DNA from: Protula sp. h YS-2021
Lineage: Eukaryota; Annelida; Polychaeta; Sabellida; Serpulidae
Length of the DNA: 64,000 nucleotides
NCBI GenBank assembly: GCA_949752745.1
Contig: OX457028.1
Coordinates: 26,231,458 to 26,295,457 of the forward strand
Reading direction: 5' to 3'
Made by a program: the position numbers and the translations under genes. The notes beneath the pieces are model-generated. The model was given only the letters and a program-made list of their open reading frames with translations, was not told where the DNA came from and ran no database searches. This document shows positions 45,881 to 57,519 of the stretch, in pieces; position 1 is the first letter of the stretch; each line of letters starts with the position of its first letter.

Positions 45881-47149
45881 CTATAGAAACCAAGCACTTG
45901 CAGTATTGGTTAAATTACAAAACAGTCTATTAGCTGCTAGCTCCAAGAAGCGGTACTCTAAAAAGTTTCCGGGCACCGCTTCAAAGCCTCGCTATATAAC
46001 GATAAGCAAGTCAACTGCGCTCGCTCTGAGGCACCCCTGTGGCTACTTTATGCGTGAATCAACGACCCATAAGTTTTTATTGGCATTTACTAAAGGCCCT
46101 CAAAGTACAACGGTAATGATATACAACTTCTGTGTTACGCTTTCTTTAAAAGAAAATAACACGGAAATAACTACAATTCTCCCGCAATAATTGACATTTG
46201 TTTGTATACAGGGAGCATACTTTATTACGTGAAAGAGAAACAATAATTTTTGCAATTATCCACCAAAAAACTTTTGAATTCAAATTTTAAAAGAATGTAA
46301 AACATAAAACGTCAAATATTGTGGGTATACAAAATAAATTTATACCTAACTTTGCATTTATCAAGTATTTTAGTATATATTCTACAAATAAACTATGACC
46401 CCTTTATTTAAATTTTTGGTCATCTGAGTTTGGTCATGTGACATTTAAAGGCCAGAATGTAAACAAACATTTGACACGTGGGTGCGGAAGCTAATTTTTC
46501 TGCACTTTTATGAACAAATAAAAAATATACAGCTCACTAAAAATTGTGCCTGTTTTGCAAAAAGGGCATTTTATGCATGAACTTTCAGTAAATGTTTGAA
46601 TTATTGGGACTGGTATGCAGGATTCGTGCCTCAGAACACATGAAGTTGACTCCTATTAGTGGAACAATAGAAGGCTTCGTAGCTCTGACAGAGAGATATA
46701 CGATGTTATACAAGTCAGAGCTACTCGGAGCTAATTAGCTGCAACATATTATGACTCATAATCAGAACGCCACTGTGAATTTCGTTGCTTCTAGTTTGTA
46801 AATAAACCTGGAATATCTCACGCGAATGCTATTTTCATGCTTAAAGAACACATTTTCTGTTTTCCAGTTAAGATGTGCTGTTCAATTTCATGTTTCTCAC
46901 CTTGTAGGTAAACTACCAGTAACTTCACTGTTGTGGCGATATTACCGTTTAAAAAGACCCGGGCTTGTAACAAAACAACTCGCAAATCAAGTCCTCTTTA
47001 ATCTATTCTTCTAGCTTTATTACGTGTGATTAGGAAGGAGCCTTTCGATTAGCACGTTATTACTGTTCCAGAGACAAAAATATAGGAACTGTCACAGGAC
47101 AAAAAGTGAATGATGACGTCATATGTAAACAGGATGGGCTATTTTCACA
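45881..47149. other. gene-free stretch
   Basis: AT-rich. Overlapping short frames on the plus strand (to 46190) have no recognised domain. Nothing else supported. Confidence 0.4.
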
Positions 47150-47375
47150 GCAGTGTCGAATGGTTCCGCACTTCCACTCGCTGTTATAAAGCAGCTGACC
47201 TCTAAGAGAAGATCTCAGTTATGTATAAACACAGAGCGGATGGATATTTTGAAACGTTATTCCCATCTTTTTAGATGTACCATTCTCGAGAAATTCCCAG
47301 TGGATCTGCTGAGAAAAACAGGTGTTGTACACAATAGACCAAACCGCGGTAGAGGCTGACTGTTGCATAGCAATG
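47150..47375 (+). repeat. dispersed repeat (CAGTGGATCTGCTGAG family)
   Basis: Contains GGATGGATATTTT, CAGTGGATCTGCTGAG, then CACAATAGACCAAACCGC and GGTAGAGGCTGACTGTTG. The same words occur at 48885-48985 (first half), 49565-49615 (second half) and inverted at 56125-56230. Confidence 0.6.
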
Positions 47376-47856
47376 CACTTTCGCCTAGTTAGTGGCCCAA
47401 GTAGGGATAGAAGACGGGAACTAGGCCACCTCCTCGCATCCTCCCCCGTCGGTATTTTTTTGTAATTCTTGCATATTAATCCGTTTCAGAGATTCTGAAC
47501 ATTTTTTTTTACCTCTCTCCCTCTCCCCCCCCCCCCCACCCACAGTGGGAAAATTTTGTGATTTTTGCATATTTACACTTTTCAGACGATTCTGAACATT
47601 TTTGTTTTTTTACCTCCCGATCCTCCCCCCCCCCCCTCTTATTCATGTGGAGGCATAAGATGTTTAGTCATACCAGTCATTTCTCATCCCATGATAGAAT
47701 AAGTAAACCTGAATCAGCCTTACGTGTGTGCATCCGTAATATGTACTATGGTCTGGTGGTTTGGAAACTCTTGTCACATGGGCATTACACAACTTATAGA
47801 GCATAAAAGGCACAAGACGTAAAAAACATTTGATATCAAAATATTGAACAGTGAAC

Positions 47857-48129
47857 ATGTCTGCAGTGAGTGAACAACAACTACCATCTATGGCAATGCC
47901 TACAGAAAAGTCTGAGACAATGTCTACAGAAAATTCTATAGCAAAGCCTGAGACAATACCTACAGCAAGGTCTAAGGTAATGCCTATGGTAAAGTCTGAG
48001 TTGAAGTCACCACAAATACAACAGCTTCGAGGGCAACCAGAGCTTGGAAAGATACAAAGAGATGAGTTACCAGCTACCAGACCGCCGTTTAAAAAGCGAA
48101 AAATTAAGGTAGACAAGACATATATTTAA
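47857..48129 (+). CDS. hypothetical protein with octapeptide repeats
   Basis: ATG-led frame of about 90 codons. The N-terminal half repeats an imperfect 24-nt/8-residue unit (MPTEKSET, MSTENSIA, IPTARSKV, MPMVKSEL). It ends with a basic PPFKKRKIKVDK, which looks like a nuclear localisation signal. AT-rich sequence with AATAAA follows the stop, and a TATA-like CATAAAAGG lies upstream at about 47800. It converges on the minus-strand frame ending at 48287. Function unknown; no homologue recognised. Confidence 0.35.
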   Translation: MSAVSEQQLPSMAMPTEKSETMSTENSIAKPETIPTARSKVMPMVKSELKSPQIQQLRGQPELGKIQRDELPATRPPFKKRKIKVDKTYI

Positions 48130-48189
48130 TATTTTTATTGTTACACTTTGAAGACAGCGTTTAAATTAATAAAAATATTACAAAGTTTA

Positions 48190-48658
48190 GTCAAGTAAGT
48201 AAAGTGTTCTTTATCTATGTCGCTCTGTTCCCCCTCACTGTCCACATTACTTTTTCCGTGACCGCTGTTATCGTCCTCCTTCTTACCTAGAAGCTCTTCA
48301 AAGAATGTATTTTTTTTCTTATACCCGCCTTTAGTGCCTTTGAATACTCATAATGTTTTTCATCAACAAAGTAATTAAAGTCTTCTAAAATGTTTTCATA
48401 ATTTTCGCTTCGTTCTAGACGTTGGGTATATTTGAATAGCCTCATAAACAGTTGTTTTAGTTGACGCTTATAAACGGGTCGTAGGTCATTACTTGCTCTT
48501 TCACGCGCATCTTCAAGCCCTTGTTCTTCATATTCTAAAACCTTTTCTTGAAATTTGTCATCATGGTCATCATATACTTCTTGAACCATATCATGCCAAA
48601 CAGAGTCTATTTCTGGTCGGATCGGGGTCCTCTCACATACTAAGCGATCGCGCTACCA
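48190..48658 (-). pseudogene. unknown acidic helical protein, frameshifted
   Basis: From the Met at 48589 a 100-codon frame reads MVQEVYDDHDDKFQEKVLEY, then a charged helix (VYKRQLKQLFMRLFKYTQRL, EDFNYFVDEKHYEYSKALKAG), stopping at 48287. A second frame continues the theme downstream (FFEELLGKKEDDNSGHGKSN to about 48190), so one frameshift is likely. The open frame extends upstream into a tRNA-like sequence. Long charged helices suggest a coiled coil. Convergent with the 47857 frame, about 60 bp apart. Not recognised. Confidence 0.35.
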
Positions 48659-48668
48659 TTGTGCCTGA
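48610..48668 (-). tRNA. degenerate tRNA-Ala-like sequence
   Basis: On the minus strand AATGGTAGCGCGATCGCTTA, then GTATGTGAGAGG, match the D-arm and anticodon arm of animal tRNA-Ala(AGC), with the anticodon position read as AGT, followed by a decayed B-box (CCCCGATCCGACC). The acceptor stem is not closed. More likely a pseudo-tRNA or SINE head than a working gene. Confidence 0.4.
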
Positions 48669-48884
48669 AGCTGCAGCCAGAAGTCACACAATAACACTGC
48701 ATGCGATGGCATCTCTGTCAATTTTACGATGATAAGCTAACAAGAATGTAAATATTGCCTCTATTAAAAGAACAACACTCTACTGAAGTGGGACAATATT
48801 ACAATTTTGATTTCTTGGGTTTTAAGTTGTTATTATCCCCTGCTGACCTCCGAGGGGATCTTTCTGCTATGCTTAAACGAAGAA

Positions 48885-49620
48885 CGAATGGATATTTTAT
48901 AAAGTAATTACACTTATTTATGAGCAATATTTTCGCGGATTCTTCAGTGGATCTGCCGTGTAAAAAGGTGTTATTGTGAGAACCCTAGGGTTATTGCTGT
49001 CTTTCATTTATAAAAAGTTAGATATTAGAGGGTTTTTAGAATAAGAGCCAAGCATGCTCGGATTTTGGACGCGGTCCTGGAAAATACAATCCCATTCTCT
49101 TTCCAGCATAAAAAAATGGTCCCTTCCTCTTCCTGCTGCCAACGACCCAAGAGCTGCTACCTTTTAAGGCAATATTTTTTAGAACAGCTCTGCTACTTTC
49201 TTCGTGTTTTGAATACTTTCGTATCGGTTCTTTATAACTAATTTGCGATGAAGTCATGTCCAGATTCCTCCTCGGGCTAGTTCGTTTTTTTTTTCAATGG
49301 CTAGGATTCTTTCTGGATCGAATGGACATAAACCTCCGTAAATCCAGGAAAGAGCAGACTTACACAGACTTGTGCAAACTCACAGACTCGTGCAGACCTT
49401 TTCAGCCTCACAGCCATTGACAGAATTAGAATACTGTGAGAAGAAAATAGTAAGATAGAAATTATGCTAAATTTGTTGCAGAAAAAGTGGAATAAATTAC
49501 AAATTTTAGACAAATTTCACCTTTTTTATTGAAGTTAAATTCAGGATTAAAGAAAAGCTGTTTCTAACATTGTACACAACAGACCGAACCGCCGTAGAGG
49601 TTGGCTATTGGACAACAAAG
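48885..49620 (+). repeat. dispersed repeat, interrupted copy
   Basis: First half (ATGGATATTTT to CAGTGGATCTGCCG) at 48885-48985 and second half (TGTACACAACAGACCGAACC to GGTTGGCTATTGGACAACAA) at 49565-49615 are contiguous in the copy at 47150. About 580 bp of unrelated sequence separates them here, suggesting an insertion. Confidence 0.45.
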
Positions 49621-50308
49621 ACTGATTCTGATTTTAGCCTTAAATTCGAACCAACGGCAGCGTAGCTACAATATGGCAACTGAAAAAAGCGCCACATTCA
49701 AGCAGGTCTCTGCATACATTGCGTTTTACCAACCGTTTAAATTTTCTTTATTTTGTATGAATTGCGTCAGAATTATTGTACAGTCATTTAAAAGAAATTG
49801 GATTGGTACACTGATTAACAGAATAAGATGAATGAGATGTGAGCGATAATAAGCCAAGTGACACTTTGAGCGTTCCGAATAAAATGCTTTAAAATTTTGT
49901 TTCGAATACAAACAAACCGGGAAAAATGAAAGAAATGATGGAGAGATTTCGACTTAATTTCAACTTTCTCTTGCACCAAAGAGCAATTGTGATTTTTGCA
50001 ACCCGCATGCATTTTATGAATTTTAATGAATTAAAATTCGTTAAAAGTTTTAACAAATAGTTTCAAGTTTCAATTTCTTTTATATTCCGAGTATGGGCTG
50101 TTTTTGCTATATTCCACTTACATTTTCTATCATTTTTTAAATTGTGCCTGGTTCCCTCGCAGTCGAAATTCAAAAGTTCTAGCCTACTGGTCTGTACAAG
50201 TTCCAGATTGCAAATTTGGAAGGATGTCAGAATAAGAAATTTGACGTAGACAGACCGAACCTACATTACTTGTTTTACTATTGAATATCCTTAGCAGCAT
50301 ATACTTGG
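49621..50308. other. gene-free stretch
   Basis: AT-rich intergenic sequence between the dispersed repeat and the first hAT element. Nothing supported. Confidence 0.4.
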
Positions 50309-50316
50309 GAAAGTAT

Positions 50317-51698
50317 TAGGGCTGTGAACCGGTTCGGAAAAATTAACCGCGGTTTTAACCGGTTTTTTCGCGAGACACGTTATTGGCCAGAAATGGAGTG
50401 ATTTTACTTATCACGTCAAAAACGTGAGTATAACTTCCTAACCAGGACTTCTGTTTTGCTATGTATACAAATCGATATTTTTCGTAAAAATCAGCAGTTC
50501 GAGCATTGAGTTTCTGCTTCAATTTTCAATTAAAATAATTCAGTTTTCAACAATTTCAAATTGTCAAATTCCTTTGGCAAAACATAACAAGGATGTCCAA
50601 GGACAGCCCAGTTACCAAACAAGGAGAGAGACAAACGAAATGAATACTGTTAGGCCAAAAAACGAAGTATGTAAAATACATTTAATTCGAATTTGGAAGC
50701 TACCCGAAAAGGAATGTTGGAGATGTTTGGTTTTGACGATTCACGTATTTCCCGACATTTACACATTTTTACAAAATTTTTAAAATTCCAACATTTCGGC
50801 ATTTTTTTGTCATTTGCGAAAAAAACCAGGTGGAGAATCACCTAAGTCCCGGTGGAGAAGCACCTAATAAACTTTCGATTAAAATTTTATAACTAGTTGA
50901 AAAAGACTGAGAGATATGAATGGTTTGACAATTCAGTTATTTATTACCATTTATTCCAGTTTTTGCCAAACTTCAAAGTTCCACCATTTCGGCAGTTTTT
51001 GGCGAACCGCGAAAAAAATAATAGCCTGGTAGGCGAACCCCAGGAGAACATCACTGCGTAACATCTAAACGATTGGAGTAAAACCGTAGGAGGAGTAGCA
51101 TTTGAAAAATAGGTCAAAACGGGCACAAAAGTGCTGCCAGTTTGTCAGTTTTTCGTCAATCGTCAAAAAAAGTAATAGCCAGGTGGGGGACCACCCAGGG
51201 AACATTCCTGCGTAACATCAAAACGATTGGAGCAAACCTGTAAGAGCGGTAGCATTTAAAGAAAACGTTTAACATACGCACATACATTCAAGCCCCCTAT
51301 ATTGATACGACTAACCCAGTCCGACAAAGTCGGCTGGGTTAAAAACATAGGCATCAGAGATGAAAAGCCCCCAGCCTGCGCCAACAACTCGCAACAAATT
51401 AAGTTCAGAGGTTTATAAGTTCGACATTTTTGGGTCGATCAAACCAAAACCTTGACGTTGCACATCTTTTGTTAACATATCGCACGAAAGATCGTGTGTA
51501 AAATAAAACGGGAAGCAACGAAACCTATTTTTTGCTTTGCGTTGTGTTTTGCAGACAAATTGCCAAAAATAAACGAATATAAATAATCCAAAAGCGAACA
51601 CAGCACAAGATTAAAAAAACCCGGAAAAAACCGGTTTTCCATTGTCCAACCGATTTAACCGCGGTTTTCAGGTGAACCGGTTTAACCGCACAGCCCTA
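50317..51698. mobile_element. hAT-type element A
   Basis: Ends TAGGGCTGTG and its inverse, flanked by a perfect 8-bp duplication GAAAGTAT (50309-50316, 51699-51706). Both ends are rich in AACCGGTT and AACCGCGGTT palindromes. No transposase. A family 2 Helentron-like copy is nested inside (50585-51340); without it the element would be about 620 bp. Confidence 0.93.
50585..51340 (+). mobile_element. Helentron-like family 2, copy 3 (nested)
   Basis: Left end AACAAGGATGTCCAAGGACA, right terminal hairpin with arms AACCCAG/CTGGGTT and CCGAC/GTCGG around AAA. Three core units of about 150-170 bp (50785, 50980, 51130). It is younger than the hAT element that it splits. Confidence 0.7.
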
Positions 51699-52079
51699 GA
51701 AAGTATAGTCCTGAATGATCCATAGCTGGCCACCCCCGACTAGGGTCATGATTCCTTCTGTGTTAAAGTACATTGAAGTCGATTTTGGGGTGTTCAGTAC
51801 AGAAGAGGGAGCCTTCTGTACATAGTCTCACAATCTTGCGTGGCCTATAAGTAATATTGGCGCTACATTTGTATATGAAATACCTGCTTTATATATACGG
51901 GGGAGTTTTTTAAAGAAATGTCATATTGCCCATGCTGTTTGTTTACAAACAGTGCATATGACGTCTTTGCACGTCGATGTAAAGACAGCACCTGTGGTAA
52001 TGCAATTAAGTAAAAAAGAGATTTTAGTTATTGTTTACATCGTATTCAACTAATACGAATTATTTATGTTACGTACGCT

Positions 52080-52082
<3 letters not shown>

Positions 52083-52149
<67 letters not shown>
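52083..52149. repeat. (TA)n microsatellite
   Basis: Pure TA dinucleotides ending at the left target duplication of hAT element B. Confidence 0.97.
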
Positions 52150-52151
<2 letters not shown>

Positions 52152-52152
52152 G

Positions 52153-53632
52153 TAGGGGTGCGTATCGCGAAAAATTTTATATCGCAATACGTATCGCGAT
52201 ATAGCATTTTATATCGCGATATATCGCGATATTTCCATGTAATAAAAAAAAGAAACTTGTTAGATTTTTGCAACATTTATTCGAAACTTTTATAACAGTC
52301 TTGAGTAAAAAAAATCGAAGGCTAAGTGACACAGCTTAGTTTAGCTCTCAATCTAACTAATTACTCTGTGATTATCACGCAAATTTTGCTGTGCATGTAT
52401 GCAAGTTTTTGTAGCAAGATCGTAGTATTAAGCAGTCGCCCATGAAAAGTATTCAAACTTATTCTTATGTCTCGACTTTACACGGCTTACAAGCAGAATG
52501 TACTAAAAAGTTATAGAACTAAAACTCTGTCTTGCGGTAAAGCATGACCACATTTAAAGTATTCGGTGTCTAATATTTACTGTAAACCACCATTCATAAA
52601 CATAATAAACCGCTAATTTTATATGGTAAAAACGCCGCTAAACAAATTATTCTCCAGACACCGTAATTGTTTTCAGAACATTGAAACTTATCAAGTAGGT
52701 CAAAACTAGATCTGAGAATTAGCTGTGCTTAACGTCTCTAAACAAAGCTGTTCTTATAACACATCACATGTTTTTCTTAAGAAAGATGAGCATGTCCACT
52801 GTGTCTGGAGTGATGCCTTCTCATACGATTTTGGAGATTAGAAGTACCCCCAGAATACTTGACATCCATTTGGCAATCCTTGGCCAAAAGTTAGGGGTGC
52901 GCAATATACACGGAGTTAATTGAAATAATTTTTGTTTACCTCAAATATTTTATTGATGTCATGTCATGTAAAAGTGTAACGTGTGGTAAACTGGTAAATA
53001 CTATAAACTGCTCAGTCTAGAACCTCATTGAGAAATATAATTTATTGTGTTAAGAGATGCGCTATTTAAGGCGGTTGGTTTGTAAAAAGGGTTGTTGAGA
53101 CGTCGGAGTGAGTATTTACTTGTAGCTTGTTGCTTATTAAGCCGATTACAAAAGGGGAAGAGGGTGCAGCTTGAGCCATCGACATCTAATAACATAATTT
53201 GTCAGTAATAGTGTAGCAATGTAAAACAATAGCACTGATTGGTTGATTTGAGTAATCGAAAGGACGCTTCATAACTTATAAAAAATGTTGAAGCTGATGA
53301 GTCTCCATTTGGGGGTGCGCAATAGACTCAGGAATATAGAAATTTTCAATTTTGAGGCCCAAACTGAGGGTGCGCAATCTACTTGAGAGCGCAATATACA
53401 CGGGAAATTACGGTACTTATCCTTATTTGCACACAATTTTATTTACTTATCCTATTGGAATGTCAGTATACTGCGTACTCGAAACCATTGCACATGTAAG
53501 ACTAACAACAGAGACAGTAAAAACAAAACAAACAAATCGGAAAAACCGGTATTTGGAAATTTCTATCGCGAATATCGTATCGCGAAAAAATATCGCGATA
53601 TATCGACGTACCGGTTAATATCGGCACCCCTA
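52153..53632. mobile_element. hAT-type element B
   Basis: Ends TAGGGGTGC and its inverse, flanked by a perfect 8-bp duplication ATATTAGG (52145-52152, 53633-53640). Both ends carry repeated TATCGCGA/ATATCGCGATAT palindromes. The interior includes three GGGTGCGCAAT words (52895, 53312, 53368), perhaps from another small element. No transposase frame. Confidence 0.93.
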
Positions 53633-53637
53633 ATATT

Positions 53638-54110
53638 AGGCATTATCGGGGCCAGGCACCCATATATTATATATATGGCATTAGCGGGACCATATATATA
53701 ATTTTTATTTTTAATTTTCTAATGTATTTTTTTTATAAATTTTGAGTGGTTTGATTGAAAGTCAACAGATGTAATATAATGTATAAAATTAATAATAATA
53801 GTTATTCAGCTATATATAAGATATAAATTCGATATTTTATGGCATTCTCGCTAATGACTATTATATACAATATATAATGTATACAACACAAAGTACTAAA
53901 ACTTTAAATATATCAAAAATAGAATATTTTGGAGTGCAAATGATATCCTAATGTTAATTCTGTACAACAACATTAAAATTGTAAGATTTCAACAAATATG
54001 TCACACATAGTACCGAAGTCAAACTTATCGGGACCGGTTGTTGGTCGCGATAATTTCCCGGTCCCGCTAATGCCTAAATTAAAAGACAATCCGTCCCGCT
54101 AATGCCGAAA
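53638..54110. mobile_element. TIR element flanked by (TA)n, split at its edge by hAT B
   Basis: Left TTAGGCATTATCGGGGCC and right inverse TTTCGGCATTAGCGGGAC form terminal repeats; GGCATTAGCGGGACC recurs internally near each end (53678; inverse at 54058). (TA)n lies on both outer sides once hAT B is ignored, suggesting insertion into a TA tract. Confidence 0.6.
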
Positions 54111-54212
<102 letters not shown>

Positions 54213-54302
54213 CCTCTGCCAATTTCACCTACTAACTTATAGAGGTGTGACGGTTCGTACCGAGAACCGAAAACCGAAAAGCCCAATCACGGTTTCGGTT
54301 CG

Positions 54303-54333
<31 letters not shown>

Positions 54334-54575
54334 TTTGCTATTTATAACAAGATAATTCATTAATTTGGTAATGTTATTTTAGTTCTTTCAGTATAGTTTA
54401 GTTTTAATATACGTATATCACATCGGACAAATCAACAAACATATTTCACACACTTTTATGGAACCTATGACGAATTCCATGCGTTTATTATGGCTACATG
54501 TGAGTCTGCCAGTCAATAACAATGTAAATTCTTGTGTAAGTAAGCTTTGAGGTAATAAATATAAAACATTACCGT

Positions 54576-54726
54576 CAGGGTTCGCGCTGGGTTCTCAGGA
54601 AAGTGAGTCAAAAAAGGAAAGTGTAACTCAGTTGGGTCCAGAAAAACTCGGTGGGTTCCGAAAAAGTGAGTCATTTCGTAAAAAATGCCCACAAAGTGGA
54701 CAAAAACCCCGCATACGCGAACCCTG
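54576..54726. mobile_element. 151-bp hAT MITE, nested
   Basis: CAGGGTTCGCG and its inverse CGCGAACCCTG as ends (with a small offset at the left), flanked by a perfect 8-bp duplication ATTACCGT (54568-54575, 54727-54734). Carries AGTGAGTCA-type words. Inside element C. Confidence 0.92.
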
Positions 54727-54844
54727 ATTACCGTTATATGTTAGGTTTTGTATCTGTTCTAAGGTAAAAAGAAATATCGGATTATCGGATTAAGTGCAGG
54801 CAATTATAAAAAAATAAAAAATAAATAAACACGCATATATATAT

Positions 54845-55594
54845 CAGGGCTGGTAGGATTTAAATCAGTGATTTAAATCAGTGATTTAATTCGCGATTTA
54901 AATCACTATACAAAGGTAAAAAAGTCACGATTTTGACTTTTTTTGTTCCAGGGTAATATTTGTCAATAAAATGCTAGAACAAGCCCCTTGAGTGTACACA
55001 GTGAAGATGCATTGTTAGGTTATAAACGACTTAAGCTGCTCATGCGACGCAGTCACCCACACCCCCCACCTTTTGTGCCTTATGTACACACTGAGTTAAC
55101 GGTATTTCTCCATTGTGGTGCCCGTACTAATTTCGAAACAGTTGCTTGCTGATAGCAAGACTGCTTAATAAATAACAGCGCCAAGACTCTTGTCTTATAC
55201 AAATAAGCCCTGTCAATAGAAGTACTCCCGTTATGAGTCACTATCATTGTTGATTTTAAAGTCACAGAGTAATTAACCCAACAAATTTGTGGTGCACTAA
55301 ATCTGAAAAAAAAAAAATGACTGGTAGACGTCTAGCTCCCGTATATAAAGATATTTCGACAGAGATGCGACAAATAGTTGAAACATAAAAGCTATTTGCA
55401 AATGTTCAGTTATTCGATGTGATATTGCTGAGAACTGCGGTGGCATTAGACTAATAAATAGTGAAAAATCAGTTCTGTATGTTTTTAAATGTTCTGTGAC
55501 TTTTTTGGTGATTTAAATAAAAAAATCAATTTAAATTAAAAAAGTGAAAAATCATGACTTTTTAAAAAAAAAGTCATGATTTCTGCCAGCCCTC
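54845..55594. mobile_element. hAT-type element D, nested
   Basis: Left CAGGGCTGGTAGG, right CTGCCAGCCCT(C/G). GATTTAAATC palindromes are repeated near the left end and at 55510-55530 on the right. Flanks are ATATATAT and AGATATAT, one mismatch in a TA-rich site. Inside element C. Confidence 0.8.
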
Positions 55595-55810
55595 AGATAT
55601 ATATATATATACATTTGAAAAAGAAAACTACCGGTTGGTTTTGCTGAACCGAACCGAAAAAAACCGAACCAAACCGTTAAATTAAAAAAGTGAAAAATCA
55701 TGACTTTTTTAAAAAAAAGTCATGATTTCTGCCAGCCCTGAGATATATATATATATATACATTTGAAACGAAAACTACCGGTTGGTTTTGCTGAACCGAA
55801 CCGAAAATTT
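55533..55810. repeat. 146-bp tandem duplication across a transposon junction
   Basis: Unit 1 (55533-55678) and unit 2 (55679-about 55808) each contain the right end of element D (AAAGTCATGATTTCTGCCAG) followed by element C sequence (CTACCGGTTGGTTTTGCTGA). The duplication therefore postdates the insertion of D. Confidence 0.85.
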
Positions 55811-55871
55811 TTGTTGAACCAAACCGAATCGAACCGAGCCGGAGGTGATCCGTCACACCTCTACTTACTTA

Positions 55872-56439
55872 AAACTGTACATGAACAATCTGAAACCATA
55901 GCTTTTAACATAATCTCTCAAAATAAAAAGATATTTGTGCGGATGTTGGGTTTCATTTTCATAAAAATTTCAGTTTCCTTCTAATTCGTAAATTTAAGAA
56001 AAAATGCAATACATCAAGAATCTCTAAAGTTAGAAATGAAGTTTTACCTTTGCTGCTGATTATTTCACACAACATAACTTACTGCGTGCCTCTTAGCAAA
56101 ATACGATCAGTGTAGTCACGTAACATGCCGTTGTTGTCCAACAGTCAACCTCTACGGCGGTTCGGTCTGTTGTTATGACACCTTTTACTCAGCAGATCCA
56201 CTGCGGAAAACAGCAATGATAAAGCAGAGGAATCGCTTCTTTTTAAACCATCAATAGAGTGGCATCCGTCGTCCCTATGTACGTGTGTAAACTTTTACTT
56301 TCGGGTCACATTATGCGGATAGAGGTACCATTGCTATTCCCCTTTTGGCAGTAGAATTATACCACACCTGCAAGAAGCAGGTATAAATCGTTGAATCTGT
56401 TGCAAATTACAGAATCCCCAACCAACTCCCTACCATTCC
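55872..56439. other. intergenic with inverted dispersed repeat
   Basis: Mostly unassigned. 56125-56230 is the inverse of the repeat at 47150-47375 (GTTGTTGTCCAACAGTCAAC, CGGTTCGGTCTGTTGT, CAGCAGATCCACTG). Confidence 0.5.
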
Positions 56440-56962
56440 AAACTTGAGGACAAGGCTGCAGCAGCTATTGTCACAGAAAATAAAACATTAGAAACCAGGC
56501 TTGCTGATGGGTCTTCTATTTTCTCTGCAGAAGTTAGAGCCCTGCAGCTAGCTAAACAAATTGTCATGATTAGCCGTTACAAAAAATTCATATTGTGTCT
56601 GGACTCCATGTAAGTTCTAGAATCATTAGAAAACCTACAGGTATCCAACGCATTAATTTTGGAGATTAGAAAAATACGACGAAGTGGTAAAAGCTGGAAA
56701 AGAGATAATATTGTGCTGGGTACCGAGCCACGTTGGAATCCCGGGCAACGAGGCATCGGACAAAGGCGGTAAAGGAGCATTAAACCAAGATTGCTCAGAT
56801 TTCCTTATACCGTCATCAGATTTTAAGTGCCATATTTCTAGATATGTCAAAAATCTATGGCAACAACATTGGGATGAACAAACCAACTATAAGCTATACC
56901 AAATTAATCCTGTGGTAGGGCGCAAATTGCCCTCTGTTGTCAGAATATCCCGAGTTGGGTAG
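56440..56962 (+). pseudogene. non-LTR retrotransposon RNase H remnant
   Basis: Frame reads DKAAAAIVTENKTLE, FSAEVRALQLA (family catalytic Glu), KFILCLDSM (family Asp), then an in-frame TAA (56611) and VLESLENLQVSN. After a frameshift near 56670 comes EIILCWVPSHVGIPGNEASD, the classic RNase H C-terminal motif with the last Asp. No reverse transcriptase lies directly upstream. Confidence 0.85.
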
Positions 56963-57519
56963 CAACGATAGTTTATCATAATAAAATACATTGTTTTGAA
57001 ACTTTAAACGAATTACTATGGAAGATCATATGGGGACAGATCCAACTCAAACGTGGTGATAAGTTAAACCTAGCATCTGTTGATAGGCCTGCAAATACAG
57101 ACATCGATTATATTGAACATATTCAACGGCATTTTCACGCTGTATACTCGTGTTTTTCAAATACAAACTACCATCCAAGGTGACACGAATTTAACATGTT
57201 TGAGGGGAAAATGAAAGGGTACTTCGGAAACCCTAAAAGACACAATATTTTAGATGGTCTTGGCTTATACAGGCACTCAAAATCCGTGACTCGCCCGGAT
57301 TCTGGTAAAATATTTGATTTAGCTTTGTCAAATAATCCAGATTGATTCAAAAGAGTGGACTTTCTGATATAACGTCGTTATTTGATTTATCAACTGTTAT
57401 TCTTAACATATAAACGACATTGGAAATAAGATCACATCAAAAATTTGCCTTTTTGCTTGCGATTTTGCCATCTGCTGCGAAATCACGACCTGCGGAAAAA
57501 AAGCCATCCAACTTCAAAA
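56963..57519. other. unassigned degenerate sequence
   Basis: Probably further decayed retrotransposon sequence; no clear domain. Confidence 0.35.

Larger units (their letters stand above)
54240..55863. mobile_element. hAT-type element C
   Basis: Ends TAGAGGTGTGACGG and its inverse, flanked by CTAACTTA and CTTACTTA (54232-54239, 55864-55871; 7 of 8 match). Subterminal ACCGAA/TTCGGT words are repeated at both ends. Two further hAT-type elements are nested inside. Confidence 0.92.
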
